From positions 1 through 7,306 of the forward strand of contig JAUUYJ010000125.1 in NCBI GenBank assembly GCA_030588275.1: DNA of 7,306 bases, written 5' to 3'. Below the pieces are notes generated by a model that did not search any database, had not been told where the DNA came from, and worked only from the letters and a program-made list of their open reading frames with translations. The position numbers were made by a program, and so were the translations under genes. The first letter of the stretch is position 1, and every line of letters begins with the position of its first letter. This DNA comes from Candidatus Zixiibacteriota bacterium (lineage in GTDB: Bacteria > Zixibacteria > MSB-5A5 > GN15 > JAAZOE01). Of the stretch, positions 1-6,305 are shown piece after piece.

Positions 1-1
1 G

Positions 2-184
2 GTTGCACTAACCGGTGGGATGTCTCAGGATGTTGGTTTGGTGGCGGCAATCAAAGAGTTGGCCGATGAGCGCAACTTGAATCTGGAGATATTCGCCTCG
101 GAAAACTGTTCCTCCGCCGGTGCGGTTGGCGCCGCTTTGTGGGGTGGCTATAGGCATTTCAAACTGCTGGAGACAGCAGTATGA
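2..184 (+). CDS. bcrA: C-terminal end of BcrA/BadF-type ATPase subunit of class I benzoyl-CoA reductase (5' truncated)
   Basis: Only the last 60 codons are in the window; the gene enters from the left in frame 2 and stops at TGA 182-184. The visible residues contain a TGGMSQDVGL segment and, near the end, AGAVGAALWGGYR. Both are characteristic of the C-terminal lobe of the BadF/BadG/BcrA/BcrD/HgdC ASKHA-fold ATPase family, where the TGG loop helps bind the nucleotide and the AGA(I/V)GAALWG helix closes the domain. The TGG and ALWG forms resemble the larger BcrA/BadF subunit rather than the smaller BcrD/BadG subunit; a second, BcrD-like gene lies at 4202-4987. In the family, BcrA and BcrD form a heterodimer that bridges one [4Fe-4S] cluster and couples ATP hydrolysis to low-potential electron transfer into BcrBC. 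The next gene begins inside the stop codon (ATGA), so the two are probably translationally coupled. The family call is secure. The BcrA assignment is inference, because the cluster cysteines lie upstream of the window. Confidence 0.82.
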   Translation, partial: VALTGGMSQDVGLVAAIKELADERNLNLEIFASENCSSAGAVGAALWGGYRHFKLLETAV

Positions 185-1905
185 CCGATCGGCGTCTGTG
201 GATAGGTGAGCCGGAGCTTCCGGAATTTCCGCCCAATCTGGCCGTGATGCTAAATCAAAACGCGGACCGATTTGATACCAGCCCGATTTTTCAACAACCG
301 GATAATGGTAGCTACCGGCAACTATCATGGAGCCAGTTTCGTCGTGATGTCTGTTCCATCCAGCAGGTCCTGATCGAACGGGGATTAAAGCGGGGAGAGC
401 GGGTAGCGATTTTGTCACCCAATCGGAAGGAGATGCTTGAAACCGAGTTGGCGATTATGTCTCTGGGCGGGGTTGCGGTGCCGATATTTTCCGGATACCC
501 AGCCGACAAAGCGGATGAGCTGGTTAAGTTTTGTCGCCCTTCTATGGTTGTTGTTTCCGATGATGCGCAGTTGGGTAAGTTGCAAACGTCGAGTGAATTG
601 AAAGCGATTCTGCACTTTGATGCGATAACAAGTGATGCTTCCGGTAATGCTGTTTCATTTGCTGAAATGATGGAAGTATCTGTTGATTCAAATGAAATTT
701 CTGGTTCGGATGTTTCGGCCGATGATGTTTGCCTGATGATGTACACCTCCGGTACGATGGGGAAACCGAAGTGCGTTCAACTGACGCACAAAAATATTTT
801 ATCCCAACAGGCGGCAATGAAAGTTTTGTGGAACCTTGATCACAACGACCGCTTTCTTTCATATCTTCCCTGGCATCATAGTTTCGGTGGGATTTACGAA
901 AAATATGCGGCGATCTACAATGGTGCGGTGCTGTCGCTTGAAGATGGTTTTGGAAAAGATATTGATCTTTTGGTTGCCAACTGGCGCAAGGTCAAGCCGA
1001 CCGCTTTCTTCAGCGTCCCTCGAATTTATCAGGAGATTATGACGCTGGTATTGCAGGACAAAGAGATTGAACAGCTGTTTTTTCATGACGATTTGCGCTT
1101 TGTCTTTACCGCCGCCGCTCCTTTGCCACAAAATATCTCCGATATGTTTGAAGCTCGCAACATCCCGGTTTATGAGGGGTATGGGCTGACCGAAACGACC
1201 CCTTGTTGTACCATTACCGATCCGAACCTGAAACGGGAGATGGGTGTCGTTGGTAAACCGATATCGGGTGTGGCGATCAGCCTCTCTGATGAAAATGAGA
1301 TTCTGGTGCGGGGTCCGAACGTTATGAAAGGGTATTTTAATAACCCGGAGGAGACCAGTAAAGTTCTAATAAACGATGGCTGGTTTCGGACCGGCGATTT
1401 GGGACAGTTTACCGATACCGGTCTTAAACTGATTTCGCGCAAAGATCGGATTTTCAAATTGAGCAATGCTGAAAAGGTTGTTCCGACGGAGATCGAGAAC
1501 CTGATGGTCAAAGACTGCCCTTATCTTTCGCACGCCTTTGTTTCCGGCTCCGGTGAAGATCATCCGGTCATCTTACTATTTCCGAACAAGAAAATGTTTT
1601 CAAAATTGGCCGATCCGGGTCAGATAACAAACGGATGCGAATGCCCTGGAGGTTTCAATGAACTTTCCGACTGCTTGGGACATTGTTTGAAAAAAATGAA
1701 TGATAAGCTTGAGGCTAAGTACTCCTGTGTGAGTGGTGCGATGCTTTTGGATTATGAGTTGTCGATTGAGAATGAAGAGTTAACACCATCGATGAAGCTG
1801 GCACCAAATGTAGTTGGGAGGGTGTTCAAAGCGAATATCGAATTTCTGCACGGTAAGGGAGACGAACCGCAGGACAAAGTTTATATAATAAATATGGAGC
1901 AATAA
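181..1905 (+). CDS. AMP-forming acyl-CoA synthetase, long-chain-ligase-like (aromatic, alicyclic or fatty acid activation)
   Basis: This 574-residue ANL-superfamily adenylate-forming ligase converts a carboxylate, ATP and CoA to acyl-CoA, AMP and PPi. Motifs in order: the P-loop-like A3 motif YTSGTMGKPK (about 188-197); LPWHHSFGG (229-237); A5 YGLTETTP (334-341); A7 GWFRTGDLG (400-408); the SRKDR hinge (419-423); and, in the C-terminal lid, LTPSMKL (534-540), whose Lys539 sits where long-chain ligases carry the adenylation lysine. The LTPxxKL ending and overall layout resemble long-chain acyl-CoA synthetases more than classical benzoate-CoA ligases (BadA/BclA), so the substrate is not settled. 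From the neighbours, benzoate, another aromatic acid or an alicyclic acid is plausible. The ATG at 181 overlaps the upstream stop and has GGAG at 169-172, eight bases away. A cysteine group (C486, C488, C498, C502, C516) near the C-terminal domain is unusual. No signal peptide or membrane segment is evident; the protein is presumably cytoplasmic. Confidence 0.9.
   Translation: MTDRRLWIGEPELPEFPPNLAVMLNQNADRFDTSPIFQQPDNGSYRQLSWSQFRRDVCSIQQVLIERGLKRGERVAILSPNRKEMLETELAIMSLGGVAVPIFSGYPADKADELVKFCRPSMVVVSDDAQLGKLQTSSELKAILHFDAITSDASGNAVSFAEMMEVSVDSNEISGSDVSADDVCLMMYTSGTMGKPKCVQLTHKNILSQQAAMKVLWNLDHNDRFLSYLPWHHSFGGIYEKYAAIYNGAVLSLEDGFGKDIDLLVANWRKVKPTAFFSVPRIYQEIMTLVLQDKEIEQLFFHDDLRFVFTAAAPLPQNISDMFEARNIPVYEGYGLTETTPCCTITDPNLKREMGVVGKPISGVAISLSDENEILVRGPNVMKGYFNNPEETSKVLINDGWFRTGDLGQFTDTGLKLISRKDRIFKLSNAEKVVPTEIENLMVKDCPYLSHAFVSGSGEDHPVILLFPNKKMFSKLADPGQITNGCECPGGFNELSDCLGHCLKKMNDKLEAKYSCVSGAMLLDYELSIENEELTPSMKLAPNVVGRVFKANIEFLHGKGDEPQDKVYIINMEQ
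1896..1899 (+). promoter_or_regulatory. Ribosome binding site for the GTG-started bcrB-like gene
   Basis: GGAG lies within the last codons of the acyl-CoA synthetase gene, eight bases before the GTG at 1908. It supports GTG 1908 as the true start of the 407-residue product and shows that the two genes are read from one message, with only two bases between stop and start. Confidence 0.65.
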
Positions 1906-1907
1906 TT

Positions 1908-3131
1908 GTGGCTCTGAAATCGCAGGTTGTATTAAAGGATATTTTAAAAACTTATTTCGGTTCGCTGAAAGCACCAATCGCATGGTGTACTTCAGTCGGT
2001 CCGGCTGAGATATTGCGGGCGCTTGGTTTTGAAGTTTACTTTCCGGAAAATCATGGTGCGCTATTAGGTGCCTCACGATTAGCCGGCAAGTATATTCCGA
2101 AAGCGCATCAGGCTGGATTTTCCGGTGAAATCTGTTCCTATCTGACCGCCGATATCGGAGCCTGGATCGCCGGGGAAACTCCCTTGACCGCACTTTATGG
2201 TTTGAAATCTATTCCTCATCCCGATCTGATCGTCTTTAACACCAATCAATGTCGCGAGGTTGACGAATGGTTTTCATATTTCGGACGGGAATTTGATTGC
2301 CCGGTGGTCGGGGTATATCCGCCACGCTATCTGGAAGAAATTGGTCAGCATGATATCGATAATGTGGTGGTGCAGTTCCAAAAGGTCATTGCTGTTGGTG
2401 AAAAGGTGATTGGTAAAAAACTTGATTATGAACGCCTCAAGGAGGTGCTACGCCTCAGCCGGGATGGTTCCCGACTTTGGAAAAAGGTTTTAGATACGGC
2501 TCAAAAGAAGCCGAGTCCGCTGACCTTTTTTGATGGTGTGATTTTAATGGCGCCGATTGTTATTTTGCGTGGTACGCAAACCTGCATAGATTTTTATGAA
2601 GAGGCCCTGGAAGAATTAACCGCTCTGGTTGATCAAAAGTTCGGTGCTGTACCGGATGAACAGGTCCGCATCTATTGGGAAGGGATGCCAATTTGGGGGC
2701 GACTTCGTTCAATGTCAGAACTGTTTATAAATAATCAGGCAACAATCGTTGCCTCGACTTATTGCAACAGTTGGATCTTTGACGATTTTGATCCGGAGCA
2801 ACCGCTTGCATCGATGGCCCGTGCTTATACGCAGATTTTTATCAACCGGGGTGAAGAGACCAAGCTTGCGATGATGCGTCAGATGCTTGATGAATTTAAT
2901 ATTGATGGAGTAATATTCCACGACTGTAAAACCTGTTTCAATAATACTAATAGCCGTTTTGGTTTACCTAAAAGAATTCGGGAGGAGGTTGGGGTCGATA
3001 CGCTGTCGATTGATGGCGATCTCAACGATCTTCGGTTTTTCTCAGATGGTCAAAGCAGAACCCGGCTGGAAACATTTATTGAGCAATTAAAAGCGAAGAA
3101 GCAAGACGCGGGGAGAAAAAGTAATGTCTGA
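1908..3131 (+). CDS. bcrB: BcrB/BadE-type subunit of class I benzoyl-CoA reductase (HgdB family)
   Basis: This 407-residue protein belongs to the 2-hydroxyacyl-CoA dehydratase / benzoyl-CoA reductase (HgdB/FldB/BcrBC) family. Such subunits bind a [4Fe-4S] cluster and the CoA ester and accept electrons from the BcrAD ATPase. Visible landmarks are an N-terminal domain with WCTSVGPAEILRALGF (26-41) and YFPENHGALLGASR (44-57); GEICSYLTADIG (73-84), where Cys76 is the usual cluster ligand of the family; EGMPIWGRLRSMSELF (258-273); and a C-terminal HDCKTCFNNTNSRFG (338-352) followed by IDGDLNDLRFFSDGQ (368-382). Further candidate cluster cysteines are C27, C340 and C343. The PENHGA, EGMPIWG and KTC-NN-NSR combination matches my recollection of BcrB/BadE/BzdO better than BcrC/BadD or the 2-hydroxyglutaryl-CoA dehydratase subunits. 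A BcrC partner is not in the window. The reaction would be ATP-driven reduction of benzoyl-CoA to cyclohexa-1,5-diene-1-carbonyl-CoA in the cytoplasm. The stop overlaps the next gene by eight bases. An alternative is a dehydratase subunit, made less likely by the adjacent Had gene. Confidence 0.83.
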   Translation: MALKSQVVLKDILKTYFGSLKAPIAWCTSVGPAEILRALGFEVYFPENHGALLGASRLAGKYIPKAHQAGFSGEICSYLTADIGAWIAGETPLTALYGLKSIPHPDLIVFNTNQCREVDEWFSYFGREFDCPVVGVYPPRYLEEIGQHDIDNVVVQFQKVIAVGEKVIGKKLDYERLKEVLRLSRDGSRLWKKVLDTAQKKPSPLTFFDGVILMAPIVILRGTQTCIDFYEEALEELTALVDQKFGAVPDEQVRIYWEGMPIWGRLRSMSELFINNQATIVASTYCNSWIFDDFDPEQPLASMARAYTQIFINRGEETKLAMMRQMLDEFNIDGVIFHDCKTCFNNTNSRFGLPKRIREEVGVDTLSIDGDLNDLRFFSDGQSRTRLETFIEQLKAKKQDAGRKSNV

Positions 3132-4074
3132 GAATAATAACAACGGTCAATTGCGTGTTGGTGTGGTTGGGATGGGACCGGTTGGGTCGGTTATCGCCGC
3201 CGAGTTGATTGAGGCGGGTGCCTTTGTCGTACCATGCGATGTGATCCCGGACAAAATGAACAAAATTAAAAAATCCGGTATCAAGCTAACTCACTGCATC
3301 GAAAAAAAGGTCGCGGTCAGCGATATTTGCCATTCGATTCAGGAACTGGGAATGTATGACCTTGATCTAATCGTCTTGGCTGTCAAGACTCCCAGCCTGC
3401 CGAAAGTGGTCAAATATCTGGCAGAAATAGCTACCGACAACCTCTATGTGATGTGTGCCCAGAACGGAATCGACAACGAATCGGTCGTGGCCGAAGTGAT
3501 TGGGGAAGCGAAGACGCTCCGGATGGTGGTCAATTTTGCCGGTAACATGAGTGACCTTAATACCGTCCATGTTAGTTTTTTTAACCCACCCAATTATGTC
3601 GCCGCGATTTTGCCTCCGGGTGAACCGGTTGCTCAGAAATTTGCCGACCTCTTGAACGCTTCCAGGTTGGATACCGAAATCCCGGATGATATTCAGGATT
3701 ATGTCTGGCAGAAGGCGATCTTAAACGCCGCCTTGAGCGCTGTTTGTGCCATTACCCGCCGGACGATGAAGGATGTTATGGATTTCCCCAAGACCCTCGA
3801 ACTGGTCGAGGCGTTAATCGACGAATCGGTGCGGGTGGCGGAACGGGAGCGGATCGAATTGGGTCATAAGTTTCGCCGTTTCAGTATGCGGTATCTTAAA
3901 AACGCCGGGCACCATCGTCCCTCTATGTTGGTCGATCTGGAAAACGGACATCCGACCGAAATCGACCGCCTCAATGGACGGATTGTTCAGTATGGCCGGA
4001 AACATTATCTTCCGACACCGCTGAATCAATCGGTAACGGCGTTGATTCATCTATTGGAAAATAGTTCGGAGTAA
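3124..4074 (+). CDS. Ketopantoate reductase (ApbA/PanE)-fold NAD(P)H-dependent oxidoreductase of unknown substrate
   Basis: This 316-residue protein matches the length and domain order of 2-dehydropantoate 2-reductases. The N-terminal Rossmann domain has GVVGMGPVGSVIAAELIEAG (13-32, GxGxxG at 16-21) and LIVLAVKT (82-89). AQNG (112-115) corresponds to the family NG(M/I) substrate and cofactor loop. The C-terminal helical domain has WQKAILNAA (195-203) with Lys197 and Asn201, and PSMLVD (266-271) followed by PTEIDRLNG (277-285) with Glu279. The PanE catalytic residues Asn, Lys and Glu therefore all appear to be present. The middle part departs from the usual PanE glycine-rich strand: where family members show a PGxV...G...IG pattern, this protein reads FFNPPNYVAAI (152-162). 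Its position inside a benzoyl-CoA reductase operon argues against a housekeeping role in pantothenate synthesis; reduction or oxidation of a pathway keto or hydroxy intermediate is inference only. GGGAG at 3111-3115 is eight bases before ATG 3124, and the gene starts within the end of the bcrB-like gene. PanE itself remains an alternative. Confidence 0.82.
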   Translation: MSENNNNGQLRVGVVGMGPVGSVIAAELIEAGAFVVPCDVIPDKMNKIKKSGIKLTHCIEKKVAVSDICHSIQELGMYDLDLIVLAVKTPSLPKVVKYLAEIATDNLYVMCAQNGIDNESVVAEVIGEAKTLRMVVNFAGNMSDLNTVHVSFFNPPNYVAAILPPGEPVAQKFADLLNASRLDTEIPDDIQDYVWQKAILNAALSAVCAITRRTMKDVMDFPKTLELVEALIDESVRVAERERIELGHKFRRFSMRYLKNAGHHRPSMLVDLENGHPTEIDRLNGRIVQYGRKHYLPTPLNQSVTALIHLLENSSE

Positions 4075-4146
4075 AGAAAACTTCGGCAATCGGTCGAGAA
4101 TACAAGAATCGTAAAGTAGCAAAAAAAGAATAAAACAGAATTGCAC

Positions 4147-4150
4147 AGGG
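4147..4150 (+). promoter_or_regulatory. Shine-Dalgarno-like AGGG before the short leader reading frame
   Basis: AGGG sits seven bases before the ATG at 4158. No comparable purine-rich site precedes the GTG at 4202 (the bases before it read GGCAAAAATTA). This is the only recognisable ribosome entry signal between 4075 and the bcrD-like gene, so ribosomes may load here rather than directly at 4202. Confidence 0.4.
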
Positions 4151-4157
4151 ATTTGAG

Positions 4158-4202
4158 ATGAGCGAGTCTGGCAATAAAGAAACGAAGAATGGCAAAAATT
4201 AG
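4158..4202 (+). CDS. Possible 14-codon leader peptide, or the displaced N-terminus of the bcrD-like gene
   Basis: ATG 4158 opens a 14-codon hydrophilic reading frame (MSESGNKETKNGKN) that ends at TAG 4200-4202. The last G of the stop is the first base of the GTG start of the next gene (TAGTG), an arrangement typical of termination-reinitiation coupling. An AGGG lies seven bases upstream. Two readings are possible: a real coupling leader, or the true start of the downstream ATPase gene displaced by one base. A single extra base in the AAAAA run at 4194-4198 would fuse the two frames and add about 15 residues before the SETDKK start. The rest of the intergenic stretch (4075-4157) is A-rich, and I see no convincing promoter or hairpin in it. 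Confidence 0.3.
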   Translation: MSESGNKETKNGKN

Positions 4203-4987
4203 TGAGTGAGACTGACAAAAAAATAGCTGATTGCTATCTGGGAATTGATCTGGGATCATCCTATACCAAATTTGTCGTTGTGGGTAATGATGGGACAATT
4301 CTTTTTAAAGAGGTTATCGCCACCTTGAGTCGCAAGCGGGATCAGTTTGAAAAGAACATGGATGAAATCGCCCGTCGCTTTGATATCCAAAAAACGTGCA
4401 GTACCGGATATGGTCGGGATAGCTATTCAGGCGATATGCAAAAAACTGAATTAATTTGCGCCTCGGCTGGTGTCTCAGCCATTGTTGATTGCCACAAATC
4501 TGTTATCGATATTGGTGGAGAGGATATTAAGATTATCGAAAGCGACCCGAACGGTTCTGTCGTTCAGTTTTACATGAATGACAAATGCTCCGCCGGAACG
4601 GGAGCGTTTATTACCGAGATTGCTGAAAAGGCGGAGCTTGAGATCGGTGAGATGGATGAATTTGCTCGCCGCTCAAATTCCGAGCGGATGATCAACAGCT
4701 TTTGCACCGTCTTTGCCAAGACCGAAATACTGGGATGGAAATTCAAAGGTGTGCCGATTGAGGATATCGCACGTGGTATCTATTTATCGATCGTCGATCG
4801 GATCGCCAAAATGCCGATCCCCGGCGGCCTGGATATTTACTTATGTGGTGGGGTGATCAGATTTCATCCTTATCTACGGGACCTGTTGGCCGAAAAGATT
4901 GCCGAAAAAATAACGATTGTACCAGACCCGCAATTCATCGTTGCGCTGGGTGCGGCGGAGTTGTCAAGAAAATCGAACAGTCATTAG
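4202..4987 (+). CDS. bcrD: BcrD/BadG-type ATPase subunit of class I benzoyl-CoA reductase
   Basis: This 261-residue ASKHA-fold ATPase belongs to the BadF/BadG/BcrA/BcrD/HgdC family. Visible motifs: phosphate-1 loop GIDLGSSYTK (14-23); TGYGRD (68-73); phosphate-2-like DIGGED (103-108), where many family members have DIGGQD; NDKCSAGTGAF (126-136) with Cys129; SFCTVFAKTEI (166-176) with Cys168; the adenosine-binding loop LCGGV (214-218); and a C-terminal DPQFIVALGAA (242-252). Cys129 and Cys168 are the expected ligands of the [4Fe-4S] cluster shared across the ATPase dimer. The short length and the CGGV plus PQF-ALGAA ending fit the smaller BcrD/BadG subunit, pairing with the BcrA-like protein that ends at 184. 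It would energise electrons from ferredoxin for ring reduction. The GTG start at 4202 is the only usable start: an in-frame TAA lies at 4175-4177, and the next Met falls after the nucleotide-binding loop. No Shine-Dalgarno site precedes it, so translation may depend on the short reading frame at 4158. The monomeric activator (HgdC) alternative is less likely given the operon. Confidence 0.85.
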   Translation: MSETDKKIADCYLGIDLGSSYTKFVVVGNDGTILFKEVIATLSRKRDQFEKNMDEIARRFDIQKTCSTGYGRDSYSGDMQKTELICASAGVSAIVDCHKSVIDIGGEDIKIIESDPNGSVVQFYMNDKCSAGTGAFITEIAEKAELEIGEMDEFARRSNSERMINSFCTVFAKTEILGWKFKGVPIEDIARGIYLSIVDRIAKMPIPGGLDIYLCGGVIRFHPYLRDLLAEKIAEKITIVPDPQFIVALGAAELSRKSNSH

Positions 4988-4990
4988 TAA

Positions 4991-4995
4991 GGGAG
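4991..4995 (+). promoter_or_regulatory. Ribosome binding site that fixes the thiolase start
   Basis: GGGAG lies eight bases before ATG 5004. It favours 5004 over the in-frame upstream ATG at 4917, which would add 29 residues encoded inside the bcrD-like gene and unlike any thiolase N-terminus. Confidence 0.75.
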
Positions 4996-5003
4996 ATAAA
5001 ATT

Positions 5004-6260
5004 ATGTCATCATCAAACGGAAACGGTTGTGCCATCAAATACGACGACATCTATTTGGTTAACGGTGCTCGCACCCCATTTGGAAAATTTTGCGGATCAC
5101 TTTCAACAATTTCGCCAACCGATTTGGGAGTCATCGCCGGAAAAGCGGCATTGGATCGATCGGGAGTTGATCCCAAAGATATTGACCATGTAATTTTTGC
5201 CAATATTTATCAGGCTGGGTTTGATGCCATCTATATACCTCGCCACATCGGACTATACTGCGGCATTCCCCGTTCGACACCTGCTTTGATGGTGCAGAGG
5301 ATTTGCGGATCCGGGTTTGAGTCAATTATAAATGGGGCGGAGCAGATTGTTTTGGGCAAAGCTTCTGCGTGTCTTGCCGGAGGGACCGAAAACATGACCT
5401 TGGCGCCGACCGTTTCGTACGGAAATAGACTTGGCTACCGTTTGGGTGCGCCGAAGTTTGGCGATCTCTTGTGGGAAGGGTTGGTCGATCCGGCAGTCAA
5501 ATGCGGTATGGGGGATACGGCCGAAAATCTGGCTAAGAAATATGAACTAACGCGCGATGAGGTCGATAAGTTTGCCCTCCGTTCGCACACTCTCGCTTGC
5601 GAGAAAAAAGATGATGGCACCTTTGCCGACGAGATCGTCCCGGTTACAAGCGGTGTTCTTGAAGGGGCCGGGCTGAAACCGCGCAAGTACTCCGTAACTC
5701 CGCGCAAAGCAACTCTGGAGCAGGATGAAAATGTGCGACCGACCGACAACGATAAATTGTCCGGCTTGCGTCCGGTCTTTTCTGCCGAGGGTGTGCAGAC
5801 CGCTGGCAATTCATCCGGCATTGTCGATGGTGCCGCCGCCGTTGTTGTTGCTTCCGGCTCTTTTGTAAAAGAGAAGAATCTAAAACCGATCGCGAAGATT
5901 ATCGGATCTGCTTCGGCTGGGGTTGATCCTGATATTATGGGTATCGGTCCGGTTCCGTCGATTCAAGCGGTCCTGAAAGAGTGTGGTTTGACTCAGGATG
6001 ATATTGGCCTGTTTGAAATCAACGAAGCGTTTGGAGCGCAGATCGTCGCCGTTGAAAAAGTGCTCGGTTTGGATAGAGATAAACTTAATGTCAACGGTGG
6101 TGCTATCGCTATCGGTCACCCGCTGGCCGCCACCGGCACACGGCTGACCCATTCGCTGGCTTTGGAGATGAAGCGGCGTGGCGTCAAGTACGGCATCGCG
6201 TCAGCCTGCATCGGAGGTGGTCAGGGAACGGCCGTTTTGATTGAAAACTGCGAGGTGTGA
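5004..6260 (+). CDS. Acetyl-CoA acyltransferase (thiolase), candidate 3-oxopimeloyl-CoA or acetoacetyl-CoA thiolase
   Basis: This 418-residue protein has the usual thiolase length and all catalytic motifs. The N-terminal YLVNGARTPFGKFCGSL (17-33) is typical. QRICGSGFES holds the nucleophilic Cys101. INEAFGAQ (339-346) carries Asn340. NVNGGAIAIGHPLAATG contains His372, and ASACIGGGQG contains the acid/base Cys402. It would cleave a 3-oxoacyl-CoA with CoA to acetyl-CoA and a shortened acyl-CoA, or run the reverse condensation. The DTAENLAKKYELTRDE stretch and the DLLWEGLVD segment recall the mitochondrial ACAA2-like 3-ketoacyl-CoA thiolases. In this operon the natural candidate is 3-oxopimeloyl-CoA to glutaryl-CoA plus acetyl-CoA, the thiolytic step after ring cleavage; this is inference, since thiolase substrate range cannot be read from motifs. 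It starts 16 bases after the bcrD-like stop with a good GGGAG site. The stop TGA is followed directly by an in-frame TAG. Confidence 0.92.
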   Translation: MSSSNGNGCAIKYDDIYLVNGARTPFGKFCGSLSTISPTDLGVIAGKAALDRSGVDPKDIDHVIFANIYQAGFDAIYIPRHIGLYCGIPRSTPALMVQRICGSGFESIINGAEQIVLGKASACLAGGTENMTLAPTVSYGNRLGYRLGAPKFGDLLWEGLVDPAVKCGMGDTAENLAKKYELTRDEVDKFALRSHTLACEKKDDGTFADEIVPVTSGVLEGAGLKPRKYSVTPRKATLEQDENVRPTDNDKLSGLRPVFSAEGVQTAGNSSGIVDGAAAVVVASGSFVKEKNLKPIAKIIGSASAGVDPDIMGIGPVPSIQAVLKECGLTQDDIGLFEINEAFGAQIVAVEKVLGLDRDKLNVNGGAIAIGHPLAATGTRLTHSLALEMKRRGVKYGIASACIGGGQGTAVLIENCEV

Positions 6261-6287
6261 TAGCTTTAAAAACTGTGAATATCAAAT

Positions 6288-6298
6288 GGAGAGAGAGA
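6288..6298 (+). promoter_or_regulatory. Purine-rich ribosome binding site before had
   Basis: GGAGAGAGAGA precedes the ATG at 6306, with its last GAG about nine bases from the start codon. The 45-base gap before had otherwise holds no visible promoter or terminator, so had is probably co-transcribed with the thiolase. Confidence 0.55.
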
Positions 6299-6305
6299 TT
6301 ATAGG

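Noticed and set aside
1780..2193. 137-residue minus-strand open frame spanning the ligase/bcrB-like junction
   Set aside because: Antisense to two well-supported coding regions, Arg-rich, with no recognisable family; regarded as chance.
4075..4157. A-rich intergenic stretch considered as an internal promoter or terminator
   Set aside because: No paired -35/-10 elements with acceptable spacing and no GC-rich hairpin followed by a T run could be seen.
4917..5003. In-frame upstream start (ATG 4917) that would extend the thiolase by 29 residues
   Set aside because: The extension lies inside the bcrD-like coding region, has no thiolase-like sequence, and the GGGAG site at 4991-4995 is ideally placed for ATG 5004.
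4843..5193. 116-residue open frame across the bcrD-like/thiolase junction on the + strand
   Set aside because: It overlaps two well-supported genes in another frame and has no recognisable domain or ribosome binding site.
5435..5821. 128-residue open frame on the minus strand opposite the thiolase
   Set aside because: Antisense to conserved thiolase coding sequence, with low-complexity Ser/Arg-rich content and no domain; it is a codon-bias shadow.
6244..6278. Near-repeat AAAACTG(C/T)GA at 6244-6253 and 6269-6278 around the thiolase stop
   Set aside because: Only ten bases with one mismatch, and the first copy is coding; too short to argue for an operator or recombination site.
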